Assembly: GCF_002950945.1 (NCBI RefSeq) | Contig: NZ_CP012673.1 | Span: forward strand, 930,001-994,000 | From: Sorangium cellulosum | GTDB taxonomy: Bacteria; Myxococcota_A; Polyangia; Polyangiales; Polyangiaceae | DNA length: 64,000 bases | Direction: 5' to 3' | Notes under the pieces: model-generated | Databases searched by the model: none | What the model saw: only the letters and a program-made list of their open reading frames with translations | Told to the model about the DNA's origin: nothing | Part shown: in pieces, positions 36,888-45,186 of the stretch | How the letters are laid out: each line of letters opens with the position of its first letter | Numbering within the stretch: the stretch's first letter is position 1 | Made by a program: the position numbers and the translations under genes

Positions 36888-37799
36888 ATGACGCTCTCTG
36901 CCGCGCTGTTTGCCCGCCCGCTCGTGTGGCTCGCCTTGGTCGGCGCAGCGGCGCTCGGCTGCGATCGCCCGGGACGCGCCGCCGGGACGGCGCCCGCGCC
37001 GCCGAGCGCCGCGCCCGCACCGGCGCTCGAAATCGCAGCGCCGGCGGCGGACGGCGGTGCGCCGCCCGCGGCGCCCCTCGCGGATGCGGCGGCGCCTCCT
37101 GCGGGGCCCGCGCCGCTCCGCGCGGACGCGCCGCTCGTCGAGCTCCCCGTCGAGGGGTTCGCGAGCGCGGTGGTGTCCGTGCCGATCGGCGCCACGGCGC
37201 GGCGCCCGGTGCTCATCGCGTCGCACGGCAACTACGATCGGCCCGAGTGGCAGTGCGAGGTGTGGCGCGGCATCGCGGGCGACGGCGTCTTCATCCTCTG
37301 CCCGCGCGGCGTCGCCCGGCGCGACTCGCCGACGGCGAGCGACGTGCGGTTCACGTACGAGAGCAACGCCCGGCTCGAGCAGGAGCTCGACGCGGGCCTC
37401 GCGGCGCTGCGCGCGCGTTTCCCCGAGCACATGGATCCGGGGCCGGCGCTCTACACCGGCTTCTCGCTGGGCGCGATCATGGGCTCGGCGATCGCCGCGC
37501 GCCGGGCGGCGCTCTTCCCGCGCCTCGTGCTGGTCGAGGGCGGGCACGACAAGTGGACCCCAGGGGCGGCGAAGGCGTTCGCCGAGGGCGGCGGGCAGCG
37601 CGTGCTCTTCGTCTGCGCGCAGGCGGGGTGCGGGGCCGCCGCGGCGTCCGCGGCGAAGCGCCTCGAGAAGGCGGGGGTGCTCACGCGCGTCGTGCGCAGC
37701 CAGGAGGCCGGCCACCGGTACGACGGGCCGGTGGCCGAGGAGACGAAGCGGGCGCTCGGCTGGGCGGTCGAGGGCGACGCGCGGTTCGACGCGCGCTGA
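36888..37799 (+). CDS. Alpha/beta-hydrolase-like lipoprotein
   Basis: A 303-residue protein with lipobox ALGC (Cys25), an Ala/Pro-rich linker (about 30-80) and an alpha/beta-hydrolase domain: RRPVLIASHGN (oxyanion strand), YTGFSLGAIMG with nucleophile S193, and EAGHRYDGP with the likely catalytic histidine near the end. It resembles esterase or depolymerase-like enzymes on the outer membrane; the substrate is unknown. A copy of its last about 32 codons lies 1.1 kb downstream (38836-38931), beyond a decayed nuclease gene, which suggests an old local duplication. Confidence 0.8.
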   Translation: MTLSAALFARPLVWLALVGAAALGCDRPGRAAGTAPAPPSAAPAPALEIAAPAADGGAPPAAPLADAAAPPAGPAPLRADAPLVELPVEGFASAVVSVPIGATARRPVLIASHGNYDRPEWQCEVWRGIAGDGVFILCPRGVARRDSPTASDVRFTYESNARLEQELDAGLAALRARFPEHMDPGPALYTGFSLGAIMGSAIAARRAALFPRLVLVEGGHDKWTPGAAKAFAEGGGQRVLFVCAQAGCGAAAASAAKRLEKAGVLTRVVRSQEAGHRYDGPVAEETKRALGWAVEGDARFDAR

Positions 37800-37916
37800 G
37801 CGGGCCAGGGCGGGCGGAGCGAGGGAGCCGCGGCGCTGCCGGGGCCGGCGAGGCGGCGCTCGCCGCCGCGCGCGCGCCGGCGCGGGCTGAACCGCGCGCG
37901 GCGGTGGGGGAGGTGG

Positions 37917-38622
37917 TCACCCGGGCCGGGAAGGGTCCGTTCGCGTCGTGCGCCCCACCGCTTTCGCCCCGGGGCTGCGCTTGCGCGCCGCCGGCTTTCG
38001 CTCGGAACGCAGCCGCGGGCTCTTGGCACCGGCGTCATCGAGCACCGCCTCCGGCGTCGGCGCGGTGAGCACCCGGATCGTCCACCGCTCCAGGTCTCGC
38101 TCGCTCGCTGCCTCGACCCGGGCGGTCACGCTGGCCGGCACCGCCCCGAACCGCGCTGCCAGCTGCTGTAGCAGCGACTTCACCCGGCCCTTGCGCTCGC
38201 CTCTGCGCTCGCCTTTGCGCTCCCCTCGCCGCTCGATCTCGTCGAGCCACGTCACGATGCCCTCCTGGGTTCGAGGTCCCGCCTTCTCCATGAGCTTCCT
38301 CCCACAGCCGCATCATCGAGCTCCCCATGCGCAGGACCATCAAGCGCTCCACGCTCCGCTGCTGCTCGACCAGCGCATAGAAGTACGTGAGCTGTCCGCC
38401 CAGGCGGGCGGAGAGCACCAGATCGGCGTGCCGGCTCCGCAGCGCGTGGCTCACGAAGCTGCCTTTGCCCACACGCAGCGTGCGGAAGTCCAGCGCCCGC
38501 GCCACGTCCCCCGGGAGCGAGGCCTTGAGCAGACCGGCCGCGTGCTCCCGCTGCGTGAAGGTGAACTTGAACAACGCATCGTGAGGCTGGGGAGGCTGCG
38601 GCTTCGGCGGCCGTCTCGGCAT
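37917..38622 (-). pseudogene. Decayed Rpn-family (PD-(D/E)XK) nuclease/transposase-like gene
   Basis: Two parts in different frames make up one broken gene. The N-terminal part, from ATG 38622, has PHDALFKFTFTQREHAAGLLKASLPGD, HADLVLSARLGG and FYALVEQQ, the core of Rpn-type recombination-promoting nucleases (acidic residue, then D and E..Q of the PDDEXK fold). It runs to about RMGSSMMRLWEE near 38300. The C-terminal part, frame-shifted and ending at 37917, has EGIVTWLDEIERRGERKGERRGE and LLQQLAARFGAVP, the usual tail. The central section of about 100 residues expected between them is missing. A deletion plus frameshift is inferred. Confidence 0.75.
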
Positions 38623-39072
38623 GGCGCGACCATCGCCTGAATCGGATCTTCCGGTCCAGATGATTGATGCCGATGGGCGACAGAAAAATCTTATGGAGTG
38701 ATGTCGATTTTTAGATCAATCGATGTCGCTCTCCGCAAGTGCCGTGCTCGAATTCGCCGCCGCGCCCGTGCCGCGCTGGAACCGCCGTGGTGCAGGCGGA
38801 TCCCCGGAAGAGGGGACAGGCAACGCCCGCTCGCCGAGGCCGGTCACCGGTACGATGGGCCGGTGGCCGGCGAGACCCGGCGGGCGCTTGGCCGGGTGAT
38901 CGAGGGCGACGTGCGGTGGAGCGCGTGTTGAGCGAGCGGACCGCGTGGAGCAGGCCGGGGCGGGGGAGCGGGTGGACCCAGGCGGACCCAGCGGCATGCC
39001 GGGCGCGGCGGGCCCCGGAGGCCCGCTCGCTCTGGCCGGCGGGCGGCCTCTGAGCTAGACGAGGGCCCGTCG
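38623..39072. other. Gene-poor stretch with a hydrolase remnant
   Basis: About 450 bp with no intact gene. It contains an A/T-rich patch (about 38680-38725), a short hydrolase-tail fragment (38836-38931) and GC-rich filler before the L,D-transpeptidase gene. Confidence 0.5.
38836..38931 (+). pseudogene. Remnant of hydrolase C-terminus
   Basis: This frame reads EAGHRYDGPVAGETRRALGR and continues to a TGA, closely matching the last about 32 residues of the hydrolase at 36888-37799 (EAGHRYDGPVAEETKRALGW). The DNA is also clearly similar, and the stop falls at the same place. No matching 5' part was found upstream, so it is a fragment left by duplication and deletion. Confidence 0.75.
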
Positions 39073-40650
39073 ATGAGGGCCCCTCCCGTCCCGGAAGCGC
39101 ACGTGCAGCATCGGGGTAGCCCGCGTCGGCTGCCCCTGGTGCCGGCGCTCGCCGCGGCGCTGCTCGCGGCGGCCTGCGGCCCGGGCGAGGAGCCGCCGGG
39201 GCGCTCGGCCGAGGCCCAGCACGCCGCCCCGGATCGCGCCGCGGCGCTCGCGGCCCCGCCCGAGGCGCTGCCCGCGCCGGACGCCGGCGCCGACGCCGAG
39301 GGCGAGCCCGCGGCGGCCCGGGAGGCGCTGCGTCCCGGGCGCGGCGATCGGCTGGCGAGCATCGCGATGCGCACGTTCGTGCACGCCGCGCCCGAGCGCC
39401 GCGCGGCCAGGCTGGGTTACCTGCGGGCCGGCGCGATCGTCGAGCGCGCCGCGGCGCCGTCGGGCCACGACGGGTGTCCCGGCGGGTGGTACGCCGTGCA
39501 TCCGCGCGGCTTCGTGTGCGTCGGCCGGGGCGCCTCGCTCGATCTGGAGCACGACGTCGTCGCCGCCACGCCGGCCGGCCCGCGCCGCGGCGAGCCGTAC
39601 CCCTACCGTTACGTCGTCTCGCGGAAGCCGCCTCCGCACCTCTATGTCCACCTGCCGAGCGCGGCGGAGCAGCGCCGCGTCGAGGGCCGCACGCGCGGCC
39701 AGGCCTTGCCCGGCTGGACGCGGCGCGACGAGGCGCTGCTCGGCGCGCCGGATCCGATCACGCCGTTCTTCGCGAGCGGCCGCGCTCTGCCGAAGCCGTT
39801 CGGCGCCGCCGAGAAGCTCCGCTTCCCGGCGCACCGCGGCCGCGCGAAGGCCGACTCGGCGTTCGGCCTGATCTCCACGTTCGAGTGGACCGGCCGCCGC
39901 TTCGGCCTGACGACCGAGCTCGATCTCATCCCGATCGAGCGCACCTCGGCCGTCGCCCCCACCGCGATGCGCGGCGTGGAGGTGAAGACCGAGGGGACGC
40001 CGGCCTTCGTGATGCACCACGGGGTCCGCACGCTGAAGCCGGACGCCTCGGGCGAGCTCAAGCCGGACGGCTGGGCGCCGCACCGCTCCGGCTGGGTGCT
40101 CACCGGCAAGACGGCCGCCGGGGGCGCCTACGCGGAGACCGACGCGGGCGTCTGGGTCCCCGCGTCCACGCTGCGTGTCGCGCGGCTGGGCCGGGATCTC
40201 TGGGGCCACGCGGCGCGCGGCAGGAAGTGGATCGACATCTCGATCGAGCTCCAGATGCTGGTCGCCTACGAGGGCGAGCGCCCGGTGTTCGCGACGCTGG
40301 TCTCCACGGGCAGGGGCGAGCTCGGCGACCCGGCGACCACGAGCGCGACCGTGCAGGGCACGTTCTTCGTCCGCGAGAAGCACGTCACCGCGACGATGGA
40401 CGGCGACGATCTCAGCGAGACCTCCGTCGACCTGCGCGACGTGCCTTACGTGCAGTACTTCCACAACAGCTACGCGCTGCACGGCGTCTACTGGCACGAC
40501 GTGTTCGGCAAGGTGCGGAGCAGCGGCTGCGTGAACCTCGCGCCCCCGGACGCCGCGTGGCTGTTCGAGTGGACCGATCCGCCGGTCCCCGAGGGGTGGC
40601 ACGCGGCGTTCAACGACAAGGGCGGGACGCTGATCTACATCCACGCGTGA
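39073..40650 (+). CDS. L,D-transpeptidase (YkuD) lipoprotein
   Basis: A 525-residue protein with a lipoprotein-like signal (ALLAAACGPGEE), an Ala-rich linker, an SH3-like region (about 85-160) and a C-terminal YkuD catalytic domain (about 385-520). The active-site motif is HGVYWHDVFGKVRSSGC, with H470, H475 and nucleophile C486. Such enzymes make 3-3 cross-links in peptidoglycan or attach proteins to it. In length and order it resembles large myxobacterial members. The ATG at 39073 gives the signal peptide; a variable tandem repeat follows the gene. Confidence 0.92.
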   Translation: MRAPPVPEAHVQHRGSPRRLPLVPALAAALLAAACGPGEEPPGRSAEAQHAAPDRAAALAAPPEALPAPDAGADAEGEPAAAREALRPGRGDRLASIAMRTFVHAAPERRAARLGYLRAGAIVERAAAPSGHDGCPGGWYAVHPRGFVCVGRGASLDLEHDVVAATPAGPRRGEPYPYRYVVSRKPPPHLYVHLPSAAEQRRVEGRTRGQALPGWTRRDEALLGAPDPITPFFASGRALPKPFGAAEKLRFPAHRGRAKADSAFGLISTFEWTGRRFGLTTELDLIPIERTSAVAPTAMRGVEVKTEGTPAFVMHHGVRTLKPDASGELKPDGWAPHRSGWVLTGKTAAGGAYAETDAGVWVPASTLRVARLGRDLWGHAARGRKWIDISIELQMLVAYEGERPVFATLVSTGRGELGDPATTSATVQGTFFVREKHVTATMDGDDLSETSVDLRDVPYVQYFHNSYALHGVYWHDVFGKVRSSGCVNLAPPDAAWLFEWTDPPVPEGWHAAFNDKGGTLIYIHA

Positions 40651-40767
40651 CGGGCGCGCTGCGCCGGCGCGGCCAGGAGGCGGAGGCGCCGCGGTGCCGG
40701 ATCACGCCCTGAGGGGACGCTGGGGTGGTGGAACGGTCCGAGCTGCGATCGACGGGGGTCGGATGGT

Positions 40768-40877
40768 GGAGGAGACCCCTCCGGACTGCGGAGGAGACCC
40801 CGCCGGACTGCGGAGGAGACCCCTCCGGACTGTGGAGGAGACCCCTCCGGACTGCGGAGGAGACCCCGCCGGACTGT
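40768..40877 (+). repeat. Five tandem 22-bp repeats with internal palindrome
   Basis: Five head-to-tail copies of GGAGGAGACCCCTCCGGACT plus GC or GT. Units 2 and 5 have CCGCC in place of CTCC. Each unit contains GGAG...CTCC and can fold by itself. Copies are exact in length, pointing to recent expansion. Confidence 0.92.
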
Positions 40878-41020
40878 TGTCGCGGTGTCTGGGGACCGAC
40901 GTCCCAGGCCCCCGGCGAAAGAGGTGCGACCTGCCGGCGCGTGCATCGGAGCGCCCCCCGGAGGAAAGCGACGGACGGCGCGGCTACGACACCGATCGCG
41001 TTGTACCGAGCGAGGAATGG

Positions 41021-41087
41021 ACGCCAAGACGCAGAGGACGCCAAGAACGCCAAGAAAGAGAAGAGGTCTTGGCGTCCTTGGCGTCTT
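41021..41087. repeat. Inverted repeat of ACGCCAAG type
   Basis: The left half has ACGCCAAGACGC...GACGCCAAGAACGCCAAG and the right half has CTTGGCGTCCTTGGCGTCTTGG, so the two halves pair across an A/G-rich loop (about AAAGAGAAGAGGT). This form of ACGCCAAG element is widespread between genes in bacteria; it may be a mobile or REP-like sequence. No transposase is nearby. Confidence 0.7.
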
Positions 41088-41137
41088 GGTGGTTCGAACT
41101 TCTGCTCGTTCAGGGCGGGTTCAACCCGTTTGTCGCT

Positions 41138-42019
41138 CTAGAAACCGCCAGCGTCGCCCTGGTCTTCCTCCTCCGGCGCCGCGTCCTCCGGCGCCGCGTC
41201 CTCCGGCGCCGCGCTCGTCCTCTTGCGCTTGAGCGCGGTGAGGCCGAGGGTGATCTGCGCGCGCGTGCCGAAGATGCCGCGGAACGTCGTGGCCCAGTCG
41301 TTGTACCAGAGGCGCAGCGACTCGAGGGCGGCGAGCTGCGCCTCCTTGGCCTTCGCGATCTCCGCCGGACTCAGCGCGGGCGCGGCCCTGTCCGGCGTCC
41401 TGTGCTCCTCCGCGGCGGCGATCAGGCGGCGCATCGACTCGATCTTCTTCGGCGTGAGGCCGCGCTCGCCGAGCGTCCGGTAGAGCTCCCGCGCGCCGGG
41501 CTCGGCGCTCGACGCGAGCTCGTCGACGCGGTTCAGGAACGTCTTCACCGAGTCCACCACGGTGGGGCCGAGCGGCTGCTGCGCGAGGTCCTTGAAGAAC
41601 GCGGCGGCGAACCGGGCGGCGCTCTCGCGCGGGAGCACCCGCGGGATCAGCGCCCGCATGCGCGGGAACCAGAGGTTCTCGAACGCGTCGATCTCCTGGA
41701 GCAGGCGCATCCGCTCCGCGGAGACGCCGGCCGCGACGTCGCGCTGATCGCTCTCCGCCAGCCAGTGCTCGAAGCGGCGGTTCTTGCCGGAAGCCGTGGT
41801 GTACAGCTCCCATCCGAGATCGTGCTCCTTCTGCGTGTACCCGTGGCGCTTCGCTCGGTCGAGGTGCTTTGGAACGTTGAAGAGCAGGGTATGGACGCGT
41901 CCGAGGAAAGCCGTGGTCTCGGCGTCGAGCTCCGTCGGCGTGGCCTCGTCGAGCGGCTCGGCCTCGGTGCGATCAACCTTCGATGCCTTCGGGGACTTCG
42001 ATGTCTTGGGTTTGCCCAT
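41138..42019 (-). CDS. Unknown cytoplasmic helical protein
   Basis: A 293-residue protein without signal peptide or membrane helix. The start is lysine-rich (MGKPKTSKSPKASK), the middle is predicted almost wholly helical with few cysteines (VHTLLFNVPKHLDRAKRHGY, WYNDWATTFRGIFGTRAQITLGL), and the end has the acidic repeat PEDA three times. Family not recognised. The C-terminal repeat is also visible in the DNA as 15-bp units around 41168-41212. It stands alone between two gene-poor regions. Confidence 0.6.
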   Translation of the reverse strand: MGKPKTSKSPKASKVDRTEAEPLDEATPTELDAETTAFLGRVHTLLFNVPKHLDRAKRHGYTQKEHDLGWELYTTASGKNRRFEHWLAESDQRDVAAGVSAERMRLLQEIDAFENLWFPRMRALIPRVLPRESAARFAAAFFKDLAQQPLGPTVVDSVKTFLNRVDELASSAEPGARELYRTLGERGLTPKKIESMRRLIAAAEEHRTPDRAAPALSPAEIAKAKEAQLAALESLRLWYNDWATTFRGIFGTRAQITLGLTALKRKRTSAAPEDAAPEDAAPEEEDQGDAGGF

Positions 42020-42529
42020 GAGATCCTCCAGCGTCGCAAGCTATACGGACGGGCAAGCCCATGTCATCCGCGGCGAGGGTCGGGAACGTGCCGCGCATGC
42101 CGCTGTCGCCGCGGGTGAACCGGCGATGCACGAGGCGGTCTCGTGCCAGATAGGCAGCCAGGTGCGACCTTCACAGCAACACCGCAGGAGAGCGACGTCC
42201 ATCAGGGTGGCTGGAGCCACAGTCGGCCGGGCGGACACCGGCGGCGGCGCGACGCTTCACCGCGGCGGATCGTTGGAGCCTGACCAGAGAGCGGGTGGCG
42301 GGGGTTGCGCCCGACCTTGGCGGCCCGCGAGCGGCACCGGAAGGCGGCGCTCTTTCGTAGTCCTCATGAGAATTTTTTGTGAGTGACCGGAAGTGTAGAC
42401 GCTGAGCGATGCACTGGACAACGATGCCCCTGCACGCTCGCCCGGCTCGGTGACGCGGTAGGAAGGGCAACGCCGCGCCGGGCGGTGCCGGCGCGGCGTT
42501 CCGGTCCCTCCATATCGGCAAGGTCAAGG
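42020..42529. other. Intergenic region, no gene supported
   Basis: About 510 bp between divergent genes. Reading frames here are Arg/Pro-rich and look spurious. A short A/T-rich stretch (about 42364-42386, GAATTTTTTG) could be part of the promoter of the downstream gene. No RNA gene was seen. Confidence 0.4.
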
Positions 42530-43279
42530 ATGGGTGCTCCTGTTTCCCTTGTTCGTGCACCGCGGGCTGCGATCCCGGCCATCGTCCTTGCGAGCGTGTT
42601 CCCCGTGCAGGCGGCGGAGCCTCCCCCGCGGTCCCGGGAGGTAGAGGCGCTGATCCAGGAGGCGGAGGAGGCCGCCAAGCGGCTCGAGCTCGCTCGCGCT
42701 CGCGCGCTCTGGGCGCGTGTCAACGCGCTCGAGCCCTCGACGATGGCCGTGTGTCAGCTCGGCGTGTTCGATCTGCGCCTCGACCGCCTCGCGGAGGCCG
42801 CGGCCGAGTTCTCCACGTGCGTCGAGCAGATGCCCGCGCCGACGAGCGACATCGAGCGCCGCCGCTACGAGGTGAGGCGCGCCGATCTCGCGGCGGTTCG
42901 GCAGCGCGTGGCCGAGCTCCAGGTCAGCGCGCCGCCGGGCACGGCGCGGCTCGTCGTGAGCGGCAAGCAGGTGAGCGCGGGCCGCCCCGTCTTCGTGGTG
43001 CCCGGGCAGCACGAGGTCACGGCGACGGGGAAGCAGGGGCAGGTAGCGCACGCGCTCGTGAAGGTGACGGCGGGGGAGGCCACGAGCTGCTCAACGAGGA
43101 GCGCGGCATGGTCCGGCACTTCCTCGCGCGGCAGGTCGGCGGCGACAGGCAGCTGGTCTGGTTGCACGTCCGCGAGGGCGCGCGCCTCGATGCGGGCGTG
43201 TTCGCCGCGGAGATCGCGCGCCTGCAACGCCTCGCAGGCGAGGTCCCGGAGGTCGTCCCCGTGCTCTACGGCGGTGTAA
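42530..43279 (+). CDS. Secreted TPR/PEGA-like protein, 3' part likely frameshifted
   Basis: From ATG 42530 a signal peptide (IPAIVLASVFPVQA) is followed by a helical TPR-like region (SREVEALIQEAEEAAKRLELARARALW, CQLGVFDLRLDRLAEAAAEFSTC) and a PEGA-like strand region (TARLVVSGKQVSAGRPVFVVPG). Similar proteins sit beside kinases in myxobacteria. From about 43085 the frame becomes Ser/Arg/Ala-rich until the TGA at 43277-43279, typical of out-of-frame DNA, while a sensible sequence continues in the +1 frame. A base loss or sequencing error near 43085 is likely. Real end unknown. Confidence 0.55.
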   Translation: MGAPVSLVRAPRAAIPAIVLASVFPVQAAEPPPRSREVEALIQEAEEAAKRLELARARALWARVNALEPSTMAVCQLGVFDLRLDRLAEAAAEFSTCVEQMPAPTSDIERRRYEVRRADLAAVRQRVAELQVSAPPGTARLVVSGKQVSAGRPVFVVPGQHEVTATGKQGQVAHALVKVTAGEATSCSTRSAAWSGTSSRGRSAATGSWSGCTSARARASMRACSPRRSRACNASQARSRRSSPCSTAV

Positions 43280-44231
43280 GCGGCTCCGTGGCGTGGGCAG
43301 CGTCCCCCGTGCTCGGAGGGGCGATCCCGCTCGTTGACGCCGCGCGCGGCAGCGGCCTCGTGCCGGCGGATCTCGAGGTGCTGATCGGCATCGGCCGCTG
43401 TCTCGTGCGCGCTCATGTCCAGGCGGAGATCTCCGCGGAGGCGTGCGGTTCTCGACGCACGCCGGACGAGGGAGCGCCGAGCCCCGTGGAGGACGAGGCG
43501 AGACCGTCCGCCTCGGGCCAAGAGGGGGGACGAGCAGGCGAGCTGCCCACGCCGCGCCCTTCCGAGACGTCCGATACGGTCAAGAGCGCGCCGTCGCGGG
43601 ACGCGCGGGACAACGTCACCCACGCGCCTGCGGTCGCCGCGTCACGCCCTTCCGAGGCGCCGGGCACGCTCAGGAGCGCGGTGCCGCCGCGGGACGCGCG
43701 GGACGATGCCAGCGACGCGCCTCCGGTCGCGCTGCGGTGGCCTCCAGTGCCCGATCTGCCGGACCTCGATCCGATGCCGCTCGGCCCGAGGCTGCCGACA
43801 CCATCGGCGCCCTCGACCCCACCGCGTTCTCCGAGGCTGCCGGTAACGCCGGCGCCTTCCGCCCATCCGCGTTCGCGTGGCACCCCGGGGCGATGTGTCC
43901 CCGCGCGCTGGTTCGGCGCGGTGCTCGCGCTGGCGTTCGTGCTGGGCGGCGCGGCGGCGGTCCTCTGGTGGGAGCCCCCTCGCCGAGTCGTGCCGCGCGC
44001 CTGGGGCCAGTGGTCCAGGTCGCAGCGGTTCGAGCCACCCTACCGTGCTTGGCTGGACCGCTCGAGCGATGCCCTGAGCCGCTGCCGGAAGCGGCCCCGC
44101 CGGAGGTCGCGCCCCGGCCCCCCACGAACCGCCCCGCCGCTCCCACACGGCAGGCCAGGAAGACGGCGGCGCAGGAGCCCGATCCCTGTGACGGTCTCGT
44201 CCCTTGTCAGCATCAGAAGGGCTTTTACTGA
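43108..44231 (+). pseudogene. Kinase-like membrane protein, frameshifted
   Basis: ATG 43108 with GAGGAG six bases upstream opens MVRHFLARQVGGDRQLVWLH, which resembles a reduced N-lobe of a protein kinase (VVPVLYGGVSGSVAWAASPVLGGAIPL). A Ser/Pro-rich linker and one membrane helix (ARWFGAVLALAFVLGGAAA, about 43903-43960) follow in the same frame. Between about 43980 and 44090 the sensible frame changes to one ending QEPDPCDGLVPCQHQKGFY at a TGA (44229-44231). Left in one frame, it would run on to 44508 across the next gene. Either a decayed gene or read errors; no catalytic kinase motifs are present. Confidence 0.45.
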
Positions 44232-44249
44232 GCAGCGGAGGGAGTGTCG

Positions 44250-45161
44250 ATGCGATCGATGTCTCGTTTTGCCTTCAGCATGGCTGCGCTGCTCGCTTGT
44301 GGAGACGGCATCGAGATCCCCAGGCCACGGACCGATGACAACCCGGTGTTGTTGTGGGTGGGCGACACGCCGGATTTCCCCTTATGTCCGGGAGGTCGGC
44401 TCGATTACTGGGATGGCTGGGCCGATGTGCGCACGGATCCTCAGTACCAGAACGAATGCGGGACGTGCGCGTGCAGCCCTGCCGCGTGCAGGCTGCCGGA
44501 CAGGGTGATGGCGCATGAGGTACCTCTCTGCGCGGACGGAGGGATCGAGGTCAACTTCGCCGGTGCGGCCGACCCGCCGGGGCACTGCATCAAGACCTCG
44601 CCCCTTGTCCCCGGCGACGCGTTCGCTTCGGTCACCATCGGGCCGCCTATGATGGCTCCCGAGTGCAAGCCGTCGGAGCAGCTCACCCCGCCGCCCCTCG
44701 GCGGAACCTTTGCACGAGCTTGCCCGTGGACCGGTGAGTACAACGCAAAATTCAAAGGGCTGGCCTGTATCGCACCCGAAGACGACGGCTCGTGCCGGCT
44801 GGGCTTCTCCGCGCGCTTCGAGTTCCAGGAGAGGATCCGAGACGCTCGTACCTGCACGCCATGCGAGTGCGGTGAACCCGTCGGTGGAAGCTGCGTGGCG
44901 GATGTGCTGCTCTTCAGCGACACGAGCTGCTCGGACATGCTGATCTCGATCAACGGAATCGGTGCAGAAGAGGAAATTTGCTATGGCGCGCCAGCCGGTG
45001 CGCCTCTGGCGGGGGGGCGCGTGGTGTTCGCACGGGACGAGCCGGGCACGTGCTCGCCGAAAGCCACCATCTCCCTGGTGGACGGCACGATCGAGAGCGG
45101 CGAGACCCGAACGTTCTGCTGCTCCAGCTCGGAGATCATCTATGGCAACGTTGACAACTGA
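44250..45161 (+). CDS. Lipoprotein with CxxCxC...ACRLP motif (copy 1)
   Basis: A 303-residue protein with a short signal (FAFSMAALLACGDG) suggesting a lipoprotein. It contains the motif CGTCACSPAACRLPDRV (about residues 71-87), a later CTPCECGEPVGGSC and a final FCCSSS; total cysteines are many, so probably disulfide-bonded on the surface. ATG 44250 lies 6-7 bases after CGGAGGGA. It is clearly related to the next gene (same motif order), which starts 25 bp downstream. Family function unknown. The sequence is less GC-rich than the rest of the window. Confidence 0.7.
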   Translation: MRSMSRFAFSMAALLACGDGIEIPRPRTDDNPVLLWVGDTPDFPLCPGGRLDYWDGWADVRTDPQYQNECGTCACSPAACRLPDRVMAHEVPLCADGGIEVNFAGAADPPGHCIKTSPLVPGDAFASVTIGPPMMAPECKPSEQLTPPPLGGTFARACPWTGEYNAKFKGLACIAPEDDGSCRLGFSARFEFQERIRDARTCTPCECGEPVGGSCVADVLLFSDTSCSDMLISINGIGAEEEICYGAPAGAPLAGGRVVFARDEPGTCSPKATISLVDGTIESGETRTFCCSSSEIIYGNVDN

Positions 45162-45186
45162 CCAAGGCCGAGAGGTAGCCGCCGCG

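Larger units (their letters stand above)
40651..41137. other. Repeat-bearing intergenic region after L,D-transpeptidase
   Basis: About 490 bp without a gene. It holds a five-unit 22-bp tandem repeat (40768-40877) and an ACGCCAAG-type inverted repeat (41021-41087). Reading frames over these parts are by-products of the repeats. Confidence 0.6.

Noticed and set aside
41085..41105. tRNA T-loop-like GGTTCGAAC sequence
   Set aside because: No anticodon arm, D-arm or acceptor stem fits around it.
40725..41141. Open frames with repeated PPDCGGD and ETPPD units
   Set aside because: They are translations of the 22-bp repeat and lack any sensible start or flanking domain.
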